A DNA stretch of 50,397 nucleotides from Planctomicrobium piriforme (GCA_945860955.1 CAMATH010000053.1:1-50397), one strand, 5' to 3'. Positions 15,716-25,562 are shown, counted from the stretch's first letter. Notes: generated by a model not told the origin, from the sequence alone. Numbers and translations: made by a program.

Positions 15716-17206
15716 TCAACTGGTGCCACGCTCGGTTTTTTCCCGCAGTTCGTCCCCTTCGCCGGCCTGCTCCCCGTCAACAATTGTGTCAGACGCCGTT
15801 GCGTCGGCGGTCGATGCCACGACATCCTTTCCCAATCCCAACTGCTCGATTCGACGAATCAGTCGGGTGCGGTGAATTCCCAGTAACGCCGCGGCCTGAG
15901 TGCGATTGTTGCGACAGCGGTCCAGTGCCAGGCGGATGACACGTGTCTCGGCTTCCGTGAGAATCGCATCCAGGTTGAGCGCGGGGACTTGCGCCGGCGC
16001 GGGCATTGCCGCTGCGACCTCTGACCGAAACCGCGCTGACAAATCCGTCAACGCGATGACCCGGTCGGTCGCGACCGCATGGGCGTCGCGGATCACCTCC
16101 CACAGTTCGTCAAGATTTCGCGGCCAGTCATGTTCGGTCTGCAGTTTCGCCACCTCCTCATCCAGGCCGGCGATCTGACGGTCCCCCTGCCGGTTGAGCT
16201 CTTCGAGAAAGTGTTGCGACAACAGGGGCAGATCTTCCGGCCGGTCACGGAGCGGCGGGAGTTCGATCACCAGCGGACTGATCAGTGCTGCGAAATCCGG
16301 GCGGATATCTCCCGCCGCCATCAGTTCGCCCAGCGATTTCGACGTCGACGCCAGCAATCGCAAAGGGGAGACCGAACGTTGCTTCCCCGTGGTGAGGAAC
16401 TCCGCGCACAGTCGTTGTTGAAGATCTCGCGGCAGCGAATCGACATCCGAGAGGAATAGCGTTCCAGGCTGCGGCGTGGCGGAACCGGTCGCCGGCGCGC
16501 GATGCACTTCCAGCAGTCGGCCAATCACCCGTTCCAGTTCGTCGGCCGCCATCCGTCGGCAGTCGAGGGGAATGAACCATTGCCCGCGCGCGGCACCTCC
16601 AAAGTGGATCACGCGCGCGAGATGCTCGCGCCCGGTTCCGGGTTCCCCGACCAAGAGCGCGAACGTATTCGTCCGGACCGCCAGATCGAGTTGGGCCAGT
16701 ACACGACGCATCGCCAGACTGGAGGCAACCAGCGACTGCTGACCGAAACGCTGTCGCAACGCCCCTCGCAGGGCTGCCAGTTCCGCATGCAGCCGATGCG
16801 TCGCGGGGATTGTCTGGGTGGCCCCCGGCGGGGCCGGTTCACCAATCAGCCCCAGCACCCCTGTCAGTTGCCGCTGGGGGTCGAGCAGCGGGAAGTAGTG
16901 AATCGTGCGAGCGGCGACGTCGCCATCACGCAAGACGATTTGAGCGGGCGTTGCGAGTTCCTGACCCGCGAAAACTTCCGGGGGCGGGCACAGACTGGCC
17001 GCGAGCGCCACTCCTCCCGTGACATCAGCCACACTCGCGTACTGGCAGACAACCCCCACCACATCCGCCGCCGTCCAACCCGTGAGCGACTGGCAACCGG
17101 CGTTGAAAACACGAATCCGCCGTTCGGGATCCAGCACGAACAGCGGCGTCGACGCGGTGCCGAGCCACGTCGCCAGATCAGTGTGTTTCTTGGGTCGGCG
17201 CGGCAT
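15716..17206 (-). CDS. PAS-AAA+-Fis regulator with degenerate ATPase motifs
   Basis: This 496-residue protein has the layout of a sigma-54 activator. It starts with a PAS domain (about 14-125, 'PLFVLDPERRIRVFNAGCQSLTGWTA'), followed by an AAA+ domain (about 155-380) and a Fis-type HTH at the C-terminus ('AETRVIRLALDRCRNNRTQ' and 'AALLGIHRTRLIRRIEQLGL'). Key ATPase positions differ from the family: Walker A is 'GEPGTGREH' with Arg193 instead of Lys, Walker B is 'GTLFLSDVD' instead of GTLFLDE, and the GAFTGA loop that contacts sigma-54 is missing (replaced by 'EVHRAPATGSATPQ'). It probably binds DNA and senses a ligand through PAS but does not activate sigma-54 in the usual way. The start at 17206 is set by the PAS domain. 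Confidence 0.82.
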   Translation of the reverse strand: MPRRPKKHTDLATWLGTASTPLFVLDPERRIRVFNAGCQSLTGWTAADVVGVVCQYASVADVTGGVALAASLCPPPEVFAGQELATPAQIVLRDGDVAARTIHYFPLLDPQRQLTGVLGLIGEPAPPGATQTIPATHRLHAELAALRGALRQRFGQQSLVASSLAMRRVLAQLDLAVRTNTFALLVGEPGTGREHLARVIHFGGAARGQWFIPLDCRRMAADELERVIGRLLEVHRAPATGSATPQPGTLFLSDVDSLPRDLQQRLCAEFLTTGKQRSVSPLRLLASTSKSLGELMAAGDIRPDFAALISPLVIELPPLRDRPEDLPLLSQHFLEELNRQGDRQIAGLDEEVAKLQTEHDWPRNLDELWEVIRDAHAVATDRVIALTDLSARFRSEVAAAMPAPAQVPALNLDAILTEAETRVIRLALDRCRNNRTQAAALLGIHRTRLIRRIEQLGLGKDVVASTADATASDTIVDGEQAGEGDELREKTERGTS

Positions 17207-17285
17207 GGAATTCCGATGAGCGAGACCGAGGGCTGTCCGGACAACGGTGACCGCTTCCTGACGGGCGCGGCTCTGCGGTTTCTTA

Positions 17286-18068
17286 TCAACGACCTGTCGG
17301 GGTCTCGCGCATTTGTCGACAGGCGCGGCTCGCGGCATCCTTCAACAGCAAAAAGTCGGTGGAGTACGACACAAATCGCATCCCCCGGCCAATCCAGAAC
17401 TGAATCGCCCGCATGTCGGCGGTGATGATTCCGGCGGCGATGCCCCGGGCGCGACACACTTCCACCACGCGGTCGACCGCGGCGATCATTTCGGGATGGT
17501 CAATCTCACCGGGAATCCCCAGATCGGCCGAAAGATCCATCAGTCCCATACAGGCGACATCGACCCCCGGAACCGAAAGCATCGCTTCGAGATTCTCCAT
17601 CGCCTCCCGGCGTTCGATCTGAATCACGACCAGCGTTTCCGCGTCGACCCACTCGATATAGTCGCGGGGAGAGATTGGTTCGCCTTCCGACTGGGCCCGC
17701 GTGCAGGCGAAACCGCGAATTCCACGGGGAGGATAGCGCGTCCAACTGACGATCTGCCGGGTCTCCTCCTCCGTGTTGACCCGCGGGACAATGATCCCCA
17801 GTGCGCCATTGTCGAGGACGCGGGCCACCCAGGGATATTCCGCCTGCGGGACTCGGACGATCGGGGTGATTCCCGCCTGTCGGGCTGAATGGACGAGGTC
17901 GGCGACCGTCTCCAGCCCCATCGACGAATGCTCCATGTCGATGAAAGCGAAGTCCAGTCCCGCCTCGGCAAAGAGGCGCGGCACCTCGGCGCTGTGCAGT
18001 CCCGAGACTTCACTCCCCAGGACAACCTGACCCGCCTTCAGCGCGGCTTTGACGCGATTCGTTCTCAT
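17286..18068 (-). CDS. HpcH/HpaI family aldolase
   Basis: This 260-residue TIM-barrel enzyme belongs to the family of 2-dehydro-3-deoxyglucarate and 4-hydroxy-2-oxoheptanedioate aldolases, cytosolic class II enzymes that cleave 2-keto acids to pyruvate and an aldehyde. It has the catalytic His47 in 'FIDMEHSSMGLETV', Arg72 in 'PIVRVP', the metal ligands Glu152 ('VVIQIERREAMENLE') and Asp178 ('GLMDLSADLG'), and 'GALGIIVPRVNTEEE'. The start at 18068 fits the family N-terminus. Its gene begins only 13 bp after the stop of the esterase-cytochrome gene upstream, so the two may be one transcript. Confidence 0.88.
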   Translation of the reverse strand: MRTNRVKAALKAGQVVLGSEVSGLHSAEVPRLFAEAGLDFAFIDMEHSSMGLETVADLVHSARQAGITPIVRVPQAEYPWVARVLDNGALGIIVPRVNTEEETRQIVSWTRYPPRGIRGFACTRAQSEGEPISPRDYIEWVDAETLVVIQIERREAMENLEAMLSVPGVDVACMGLMDLSADLGIPGEIDHPEMIAAVDRVVEVCRARGIAAGIITADMRAIQFWIGRGMRFVSYSTDFLLLKDAASRACRQMRETPTGR

Positions 18069-18081
18069 TCTATCGATCGAT

Positions 18082-21000
18082 TCAATTTCCGCCGAACATC
18101 TTGTTCGTTCGGTCACCCCGCGAAAGCAGGTACGCCATCAGATCGAGGACTTCCTCCTGTTCGAGAACGTTGAGCAGCCCTTCGGGCATCATCGAAGTAT
18201 TCGAGCGTTCGATCGTCTCGACGTTCTTCGTGTTGACGTTCACCAGACCGTTCGGGTCGAGCATATTGGTCATGATGATCATCGTGTCGTTGTTGTAATT
18301 CACGATGCGGCCGGTCACGACCTTACCATCCTTCTGTTCGACCACGATCGCCGTGTATTGATCGCTGACTTCTTTGCTGGGGTCAACGATGGTCTCCAGG
18401 AGATCGCGGATGTTGAACCGCCCGCCCGCGCCGGTGAGATCCGGCCCTTGCGCTCCTCCTTCACCATCGAAGCGATGGCAGGTGAAGCAGTTCGCCTCAC
18501 CAAACAGCCGACGACCGCGGTCGAAGTCGCGAGATTTCAACCCGTCGTTGAGCGCGGGGAGCAGGTCGTCGAGTTTCCAGCGTTTGACCAGACTCCGGGG
18601 CTTGCCGGCGATCGGGGCGGGGCCGGCGGGCGTGGCGTCCAGAATCGCCTGAACCTGTTCCTTTTCCTTGGCGGTCAACGTCGCCACCGCGTCGTCCTTC
18701 ATCCGTTTCAGGAAGCCCCGCAGGCTGTTGCCTCCCTTGAAGTTCGACGCCTTGAGGAACCAACTGAAATACTCGCTGCGCTCGGCCGTCGTCCACCCAG
18801 TCGACAACACCCGCAACGCGCGAACGTATTCCATCTGTTCTTCCTGCGTCGGAGCCTTTTCAATCAGCCCCAATGTCTTTCCCGCGACTCCGGGAGCCTC
18901 GAGGTAGACCAGCAGATTGCACAACTCGTTGTTCAGTTCCCGCGACTCCGCCGGGAACAAGAGATCGAGCCGCGCGATCACCGCGGCCCGCGCCGCGCGA
19001 CTGGGCCACCCCAGTCGATTGAACTGCACGGCATACACCCGCAGCACATCCAGCTTCTGTGAATGGGACAAATCCCCCCAGTTGAGCTTCGCGAGCGCGT
19101 CAAGAATCGGCCCCTGCAGCGTCGCGCCCGGAACCGCCACTCCCGCGGTGCGGGGGTGATGGAACGGATCCTGACCGGCGGCGCGAACCAGCGCCAGCAG
19201 GGCGGCGATGGAGCGACCCGGATCGGTCTCGGCCAGTGCCTTGTCCTGCCAGAGTTTAAGGTCCTGATGCTCAACCGCGGTGCGGGCGGCGTGCCGAATG
19301 AAGCGATCGGCGTGATTCAAATGGGGCCACGCCGCTTCAATCGCCTGCGGATCCTGCTTGCCGTGAAAGAGTTCGAGGTTGTGCCGCAATTGATGCAGTA
19401 CGGGTATCGTGGACTTGTCGGATTCGAGAGCCGACGCGGTGGACTCGGAACCGGTGTAGGTGACGCGGTACAGTCCCGACTGCATCTTGCGGCCACCCAC
19501 GGTGACATACATCGCACCGTCGTGGTGATTGATCACCACGTCGGTGAGCGGAAGTGGCGAACCCGCCAGAAACTCCTCGGAATTCCCCTTGTAGCTCGCA
19601 CCGTCTGGCGTGAGCTGAACCGCGTACATCTTGCCGTAGCTCCAGTCGCAGATGAACAACGACTCCTGGTACTTCTTCGGGAACTTCGCACCGTAACCAA
19701 AGCAGATGCCGGTCGGGGATCCCGGGCCGATGTTGTGAATCGAGGGAAGGCTGTCGGCGTAATACGCGGGCCATTTGCCGGCACCATTTCTCCAGCCAAA
19801 GTCGGCACCACTCGCCGACAGGCAGATGCGCGTGGGGCGATACCACGGCGTGTTCATATCCCACTCCATGTCGGCGTCGTAGGTGAAAAAATCACCCTGG
19901 TGGTTGAAGGCGCCGTCGAACTGGTTGCGGAAACCGGTACTGATCAGTTCCCAGCTCTTGCCATCGGGATCGGTTTTGTAGATGCAGCCGCCGGGGCCAA
20001 GCACCCCGGCCATGAAACCGTTGCCGTCGGGCATGCGGGGGAGCAGATGATCTTCACCCCACAGCCGGGGTACGCGCGACGCGTCAAGCTGCGTCATCTT
20101 CGCCTGGTTGCCGCAGACGATGTACAACGACTTTCCGTCGGGAGTCGGGACGATGGCATGTGAACCATGTTCCCCCTGACCCTGGAATTCCCTCAGCAAC
20201 TCGGGGGCATCGTAGGTATCCCCCCCATCCCGCGATTTGAGACGATGCAGACCGATCTTGGGTGCCTGGTCGCCAAATTTGACCGTCTCGTTGACCATCA
20301 CGTACAGGCCATCGAACGCCCACAACAGACCATGCGCTCCACCAATGGCATGGGGTAGCTTCTCGACCTTGGTTTCCACTCCAGGACCACCTGGGGTGAT
20401 GCGGTACAGCGGGCCGTATTGATCGCTCGTGATCAGCCGACCTTTGGGGTCGACGCACAGATTGACCCACGAGCCCTGGTGATCTTTGGGAACCGAGTAG
20501 AGGAGTTCAACTTGAAATCCCTTTTGAATTTTGAGCGCCTCGGCGGGAGTCGCGGCGGTCAGCGAAATCGTCCCCCGTTCGCGGAACAACCGCTGCGAGA
20601 ACAGGAACAGGTCGTTCTTCCAGACACTCCAATCGTGGGCGCCCGGACCGATGCGGTAGGTGTGGGGGATCTTCTTTTCGTCCAGAAACGCGTGCAGTTC
20701 TTTGACCCGTTCGATCACCTGCTTGTCGTCTTCGCCGCACGAGAGCCAGAAGAGCTTGAGCTTGGTCTTGGCACCTTCGACATCGGGGACGTAATCCGAC
20801 TGAGGACCACGGAAATTCGCTCCCGAAAACGCACCGATCGAAGCGAAGCGATCGAGATTCCCCAAGCCGATCAGCAGCGATTGAGCCGACCCCATCGACA
20901 GCCCGGCGATTGCCCGGTCGTCCCGTCCGGTTTTCACGGCGTACTTCGATTCGACGAACGGAATCAGGTCGTTGAGGAGGTCTTTTTCAAATGTCTTGAA

Positions 21001-21759
21001 CTCGCCACGGGACTTCGGGTCGTCCCCCGGCTTGCCGGCGAACCCGTTGGGCATCACCACCAGCATCGGGACGATTTTCTTGTCCGCCATCAGATTGTCG
21101 AGAACCGCTTGAGCGGCCCCCTTGGTCTGCCAGCCCGTCTCGTCGTCACCTGAACCATGCAGCAGATACAGCACCGGCAGCTTCACATCCTTCGAATAGC
21201 CGGCCGGCGTGTAGATCACGAACTTGCGGTTTCCCTCGGTCGTTTTTGAAGGGTATTCCACCAGCTCCATTTTCCCTCGCGCCACTCCCGACCGTTCTTC
21301 GTCAAACCGGACGACGGCGGGAGCCGGTTGTGGAGCGACGGCGACCGCCACTTGCTTCCCCTCGAAATCAAACATTCCCGTCAGCGCGAGGTACTCATAA
21401 CTGGCGGTCCCTTTCACCACCTGATCCGCGACGGCCCCTTTGAACGTCACCTTGGCGTCTCCCGCGGTGACGACAAACGTCAGTTCGCCTTTCGCGAATT
21501 CGACCGATTTCACCTCGGGCAGTTTCTCGGCGTCGTCACGTTGTTTGTACTCGCCTTTGAGTCCCTCGCCGGCCCGCGTGATCGTGAAGACCGGCGTGTG
21601 TTCCCGGTTGTCGGGCGTGGTGAATTTCAGATTCCACGCCCCCACCACGGCGTCGGCCGGTTCAGCCGCGAACACCGCTGGAATGGAACTCAGACCACCA
21701 ACCACAACCGACGCGAACAGGGCGCACAAAACCAGCGCGCGAACAAATCGAAACAACAT
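18082..21759 (-). CDS. Secreted esterase-beta-propeller-cytochrome c fusion
   Basis: This 1225-residue exported protein has several modules. A signal peptide (1-31, cleavage near 'FAAEP') leads into a small beta-rich domain (about 35-140). An esterase D-like alpha/beta hydrolase (about 160-395) follows, with nucleophile Ser288 in 'AGLSMGSAQ' and His375 in 'GAHDWSVW'. A glucose dehydrogenase-like propeller (about 410-790), alpha-helical HEAT-like repeats (about 810-1010) and a C-terminal PVC-type cytochrome c complete it. The haem site is 'CFTCH' at 1091-1095 and the likely axial Met is in 'SMMPEGL'. The haem/propeller part is common in planctomycetes; the esterase in front is the unusual part. 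AGGAG lies upstream of the ATG at 21759. It is preceded, 62 bp away, by the tandem cyclase gene. Confidence 0.88.
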   Translation of the reverse strand: MLFRFVRALVLCALFASVVVGGLSSIPAVFAAEPADAVVGAWNLKFTTPDNREHTPVFTITRAGEGLKGEYKQRDDAEKLPEVKSVEFAKGELTFVVTAGDAKVTFKGAVADQVVKGTASYEYLALTGMFDFEGKQVAVAVAPQPAPAVVRFDEERSGVARGKMELVEYPSKTTEGNRKFVIYTPAGYSKDVKLPVLYLLHGSGDDETGWQTKGAAQAVLDNLMADKKIVPMLVVMPNGFAGKPGDDPKSRGEFKTFEKDLLNDLIPFVESKYAVKTGRDDRAIAGLSMGSAQSLLIGLGNLDRFASIGAFSGANFRGPQSDYVPDVEGAKTKLKLFWLSCGEDDKQVIERVKELHAFLDEKKIPHTYRIGPGAHDWSVWKNDLFLFSQRLFRERGTISLTAATPAEALKIQKGFQVELLYSVPKDHQGSWVNLCVDPKGRLITSDQYGPLYRITPGGPGVETKVEKLPHAIGGAHGLLWAFDGLYVMVNETVKFGDQAPKIGLHRLKSRDGGDTYDAPELLREFQGQGEHGSHAIVPTPDGKSLYIVCGNQAKMTQLDASRVPRLWGEDHLLPRMPDGNGFMAGVLGPGGCIYKTDPDGKSWELISTGFRNQFDGAFNHQGDFFTYDADMEWDMNTPWYRPTRICLSASGADFGWRNGAGKWPAYYADSLPSIHNIGPGSPTGICFGYGAKFPKKYQESLFICDWSYGKMYAVQLTPDGASYKGNSEEFLAGSPLPLTDVVINHHDGAMYVTVGGRKMQSGLYRVTYTGSESTASALESDKSTIPVLHQLRHNLELFHGKQDPQAIEAAWPHLNHADRFIRHAARTAVEHQDLKLWQDKALAETDPGRSIAALLALVRAAGQDPFHHPRTAGVAVPGATLQGPILDALAKLNWGDLSHSQKLDVLRVYAVQFNRLGWPSRAARAAVIARLDLLFPAESRELNNELCNLLVYLEAPGVAGKTLGLIEKAPTQEEQMEYVRALRVLSTGWTTAERSEYFSWFLKASNFKGGNSLRGFLKRMKDDAVATLTAKEKEQVQAILDATPAGPAPIAGKPRSLVKRWKLDDLLPALNDGLKSRDFDRGRRLFGEANCFTCHRFDGEGGAQGPDLTGAGGRFNIRDLLETIVDPSKEVSDQYTAIVVEQKDGKVVTGRIVNYNNDTMIIMTNMLDPNGLVNVNTKNVETIERSNTSMMPEGLLNVLEQEEVLDLMAYLLSRGDRTNKMFGGN

Positions 21760-21821
21760 CTTGCGAAGCTCCTGAAAGACGCCGCCGACGATAGTCTCGC
21801 CGTTCGAACGGGTCAAGCGGA

Positions 21822-23528
21822 CTAATCCAGCGCGATCGCCCGTCCTGGACCGCCGTGGCAATCTCTCACTTTGATCGGTGCGAACAGGAAGTACGCCCCC
21901 GATTTCAGTTTGCCGACGCCAGTTAGAAACTCCACTCCCACGACGCCACGGCTTCCGAGCGCCCAGTACGTGAACAGCGCCTGGCGATCGTCCACTCCGC
22001 CCAGCGTCGGAGCGTCGGTCGCCACACAGGCGATCCCCTGGTCGGCCAGATACATCGCCCCTTCGGCGGAGAGTGCCGGCCATCCCTCGCTCTTGCCGTT
22101 GAGAGGATCCAACTGGCACTTCTCCCCCATCGGGAGCGGTTTGTAAAAGTCGTCGGTCCAGTTTGTATGGAATACCACGATCTCTCCCTTCTTCAACTTG
22201 CCGTTGTCCGCCTCGAATTTCTTAAGGTGGTCGACAGTGATCGAGGGCGAGGCGGGCCACGCTTCCTTTTTCGTGGTCCCACGCAGTGACCGCACATCGA
22301 TCACCCGCGCGTTGCCACACGTCTGCGACAGCGGCACCTTCTCGGTGGTGACGTCGCTCGTGCCGCGCTGGCCGAACTTCTTCTCATACTCGGCGAGCCA
22401 TCCCCGCACCTGGGGAGCGTAGCTCTGGTTGTCAAAACCCTTGGTCGGCAGGCTGTACGACGGCGGAACCAGGTGGGTGCCAGTGTGGCTGTCGACCATG
22501 TGCATCATGAACGGAATCTTGATGTTCGGGTTCATGCCGAACTTGATTGTGAAGTACGGCTGCCGATGGTTGCCCACCCCCCTGCCCGGCCAGCTTGAGG
22601 GGAGGTCGTCGGCGAGTGTGACCGAGAGATCCACTGCTTTCTTCGCCCGCGCCGCCGCGTTCAGTCGGCTCGCGAGTGGCTCCCCCACAATTCCAAACGC
22701 CCGCCCCTCGCTGTATGGGTCCCCCGCGTGCTTCGGTCCAATCATGCAGTAAAACGCCCCGGTGGTCGGAAGCTGGCCAAAACCGATCCCGCTCTCCGTC
22801 CAGATCATTCCATGCTTCAACCCCGCGTAGTGGGTTGGCTCGGCGAGATTGGGCAACGGGCCCATGCTGGTGCTGTCGGTTGCCAAAGTGAGAACCTTGC
22901 GGCTCGCGAGGTACTCCATGCATTCGGGGTCAGGATCGGGCCAGCCGGGGGTGACTCCTTCGACCGGGTCGGCACCATACCGCCGCCCTTCGGGGAACGG
23001 TTTGTAGTATTTGTCGCTGAAGCCGCTATGGAACAACACCACGTCCCCCGGGCCGAGCGGACGATGGGCCTTTTCCCACGCCATGATTCGCTCTTTCGTG
23101 ACCAGATCGCTCCGGCCGTTGGGCGTCGCGTCGAGCAGATCTTTGCAGTCGATCACGCACGCTTCGCCGCCAAACTGCCAGGGTTCGATTTTGTCGGTGA
23201 ACGCCAGCCCGAATCGGCCGGCGTTCGGCAGCCCCGAGTCTTGGGCCGTGACCGAGTGCGGGGGGACGTCAAGCTGGGTCCCGGTGTTGCCATCAAGAAT
23301 CAGGATCTCGCTGTTGTACGCGGACAGCGGGCCGATCTTGCGGTAATGGTTGATTTGAAACGGGGGAAATGATGGCCAGGTGGAGGGGTATTCGGGGGCG
23401 ATCAGGAGGGAGAGATCGACATGCTTCGGCTCTTCGGCGGCAAGCGGCCCGGCCAAGAGACCAAAGGTGATCGACAGAATGGCGGCCATTAACGGTCGCA
23501 GCGCCCCGCCATGACATGGAGACGCCAT
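21822..23528 (-). CDS. Tandem cyclase-family (kynurenine formamidase-like) protein
   Basis: This 568-residue exported protein (hydrophobic core at 13-31, cleavage near 'LAAEE') contains two homologous cyclase-family domains (PF04199-type), about 36-285 and 298-560. The metal motif of the family is H-x-G-T-H-x-D-x-P-x-H. Domain 1 reads 'NTGTQLDVPPH' (81-91), having lost both leading His but kept Asp87 and His91. Domain 2 reads 'HTGTHLVPPSY' (348-358), keeping both His but losing Asp and the last His. Other family segments repeat in both halves ('GDVVLFHSGFSDKYYKP' and 'GEIVVFHTNWTDDFYKP'). The start could be at 23528 or, shorter, at 23489; both keep the signal peptide. Confidence 0.85.
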   Translation of the reverse strand: MASPCHGGALRPLMAAILSITFGLLAGPLAAEEPKHVDLSLLIAPEYPSTWPSFPPFQINHYRKIGPLSAYNSEILILDGNTGTQLDVPPHSVTAQDSGLPNAGRFGLAFTDKIEPWQFGGEACVIDCKDLLDATPNGRSDLVTKERIMAWEKAHRPLGPGDVVLFHSGFSDKYYKPFPEGRRYGADPVEGVTPGWPDPDPECMEYLASRKVLTLATDSTSMGPLPNLAEPTHYAGLKHGMIWTESGIGFGQLPTTGAFYCMIGPKHAGDPYSEGRAFGIVGEPLASRLNAAARAKKAVDLSVTLADDLPSSWPGRGVGNHRQPYFTIKFGMNPNIKIPFMMHMVDSHTGTHLVPPSYSLPTKGFDNQSYAPQVRGWLAEYEKKFGQRGTSDVTTEKVPLSQTCGNARVIDVRSLRGTTKKEAWPASPSITVDHLKKFEADNGKLKKGEIVVFHTNWTDDFYKPLPMGEKCQLDPLNGKSEGWPALSAEGAMYLADQGIACVATDAPTLGGVDDRQALFTYWALGSRGVVGVEFLTGVGKLKSGAYFLFAPIKVRDCHGGPGRAIALD

Positions 23529-23752
23529 GTGGCTGCGAGCGGGAGCGGAGGGGACGCGTGGATGCTGTCCCGATACTTCCTGCGACAACCGGGAGAGATG
23601 AGCGACGACTCGACGACGAAGCATGGCGGCGACTCCAGGAGCGCGAATCGCCGCGATGTTCCAGAGCGCTCTGGAAACACCCGCAACGCGGCGACGGCGA
23701 TGTGTGAAATGTACAAACCGGCTGAGACGGATGCACGCGTCGCCGACGATTC

Positions 23753-25273
23753 TCAGCCAAACGCCAGCAGCACAATCGTGGTCGTCATGCCGTTCACGAT
23801 CATGTGCGTGACCGTCGGCGCGACGAGGGAACCGCGCCATTCGCGCGAAACCGCGAGAACGATCGCGATCGACATCAGCAGTGGAATTCCCAGAATTCCC
23901 TGGGGATGGATGGCGGCGAACAGGAACGCGTTGAACAGAATGGAAAACAGCACCGAGATCACCGCCCCCCACCGTAGCGACGCTTCACGCAAATGCCGGT
24001 AAAGCACCCCGCGAAACATGATCTCTTCGGTGATCGGGACCAGCAGCACAACGGCGACGGCCTGAATGCGATCGAGCGTGGTGCCCCGTGCCAAGGGCTG
24101 AATGATCGGGTGCATCGGAGTGTCTGCGAATGCGAGGAGTGCCGGACTTTGCATCGCTTTTTGTAGTTGCATGAGAAAGACGGTACACACCATGCCGATC
24201 GCCAACAGCGGCGCACCGGCGATGTACGACACGACTCCCGTAGCGATCTCGCGGACGGGGTGTTTTGGCCAGGTCAGCCCCACTTCCTCACGCACCTGCG
24301 ACCAGGGGACACCGCGTCCGACGGGCCACAACAAGGTCAGCAGACTGAGAGCTGACATCAGCCCGACGCAGAGCATCCGGTATGCTGCGGGACAAAACGG
24401 CGCGACGAGAATATTGAGGAAGAAAAATGTGACAAACCACAGTGCGAAGGTCTCGGCGTAAAATCCGCCGGTCCCCGAGCCAACCCGCAGATGAAATTGG
24501 ACTGTCCCCAGAAACGCGAGAACCCCCCAGATCACCAGTAATGCGAGCCCAACCACAACCGACAACACTCCCGCCACGGCGGCACAGAAAAAGACGACCG
24601 CCGTCCGGTTTGCCTCGGCCATCAAAGCCTCACGCGCCTCGGGTTGTGGCCCATTCACGGGATTGACCGCCAGCCGTCCGGTCCATCCGAGTGTCGACTC
24701 CAGGAATTCGGTCGAGTCGGCCGGCAGTCCTTTCTCAGCGAAATCGTCGCCCCGCCGCAATTCGTAGAGTTCGCGCAGCACCGTTGCCAGGCGGACCTCA
24801 TCGGGAGTGGGGGGAGTTTCCGTCGAGAGCCAATCGCCTGCGAGTTCATTTAGTTCTTCGACTGCGCGTTCCAGTCCAACGATCTCCGCCGTCACCACCG
24901 TGGTGCGGAGAATTCCGGAGTAATTCCCCGGTTCGAGCCCATCGCGCAATGAACGGTGCATCTCGGCGGCAGTCCCGGGGAATTGCGACACCCCCAAGGC
25001 AATCCGCGCCTGCATGTCGGCCGCCAGTTCCTCCCCCCCCTTCCCGCCGGTCGATCGCGAGGTGAGAAAATTGAGAGCGAACACCGTCCCGGCGGCGATG
25101 AGGATCACGACCCAGGCGGACTTTGTCCAGGCGCGTGACAGACCCGGCCTAGCGGCAGATTCTCCATCACCGTGACCGACTTCGTCGACGGTCAGCGGGT
25201 TCTCATCGGTCCATGGCAATGGAACCGGACTCGATTGGAAATCGTGGAGTTCGGAAGAATCTTCGGTGGGCAT
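23753..25273 (-). CDS. CPBP intramembrane metalloprotease (Abi-like)
   Basis: This 506-residue membrane protein has a single TM near residues 52-70, a soluble region (about 75-220) and then about seven to eight TM segments. The C-terminal CPBP/Rce1-like domain carries the active-site motifs: 'EEIMFRGVLYRHLRE' (EExxxR), 'FAAIHPQG' (second His) and 'PTVTHMIVNGM' (third His and Asn). Family members cleave prenylated proteins or bacteriocin-like peptides, or act in signalling; the role here is unknown. The ATG at 25273 is chosen because the upstream frame has no conserved features; no clear ribosome site is seen. It is divergent from the kinase gene (289-bp gap, no strong promoter seen) and precedes the cyclase gene with a 224-bp gap in which no gene is visible. 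Confidence 0.84.
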   Translation of the reverse strand: MPTEDSSELHDFQSSPVPLPWTDENPLTVDEVGHGDGESAARPGLSRAWTKSAWVVILIAAGTVFALNFLTSRSTGGKGGEELAADMQARIALGVSQFPGTAAEMHRSLRDGLEPGNYSGILRTTVVTAEIVGLERAVEELNELAGDWLSTETPPTPDEVRLATVLRELYELRRGDDFAEKGLPADSTEFLESTLGWTGRLAVNPVNGPQPEAREALMAEANRTAVVFFCAAVAGVLSVVVGLALLVIWGVLAFLGTVQFHLRVGSGTGGFYAETFALWFVTFFFLNILVAPFCPAAYRMLCVGLMSALSLLTLLWPVGRGVPWSQVREEVGLTWPKHPVREIATGVVSYIAGAPLLAIGMVCTVFLMQLQKAMQSPALLAFADTPMHPIIQPLARGTTLDRIQAVAVVLLVPITEEIMFRGVLYRHLREASLRWGAVISVLFSILFNAFLFAAIHPQGILGIPLLMSIAIVLAVSREWRGSLVAPTVTHMIVNGMTTTIVLLAFG

Positions 25274-25562
25274 GCGGACGGCAATGGGATTGCGTGAGGT
25301 CAGAACCGGCTTCGGCAGTTTCACCACGGTGATCTGCCTGTCGTCTTCGATGCTGACTCCCGAGTCGCCATCCGTCAATCTCGACGAATGCCAGTGCAAA
25401 CGCAATTCAAGCACCGACGCGACTGCGAACACGAAATTTCCCACCATTCATGAATTCCCGTTAACCCTCCGAGACCAATCCCTCAGGTATGATCATGCGG
25501 ACGACTGTTCGCGGGTCCCAGACTCGCCATCGTCGGCAGTCCAGCGTGATCCTGTGACCACC

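Noticed and set aside
21760-22119. N-terminal extension of the esterase-cytochrome frame to 1345 codons
   Set aside because: The signal peptide at 21759 with AGGAG upstream marks the true start; the extension overlaps the cyclase gene end.
25266-25562. N-terminal extension of the kinase frame
   Set aside because: The zinc-ribbon start at 25563 is typical of the family, and the extension would overlap the divergent protease gene start.
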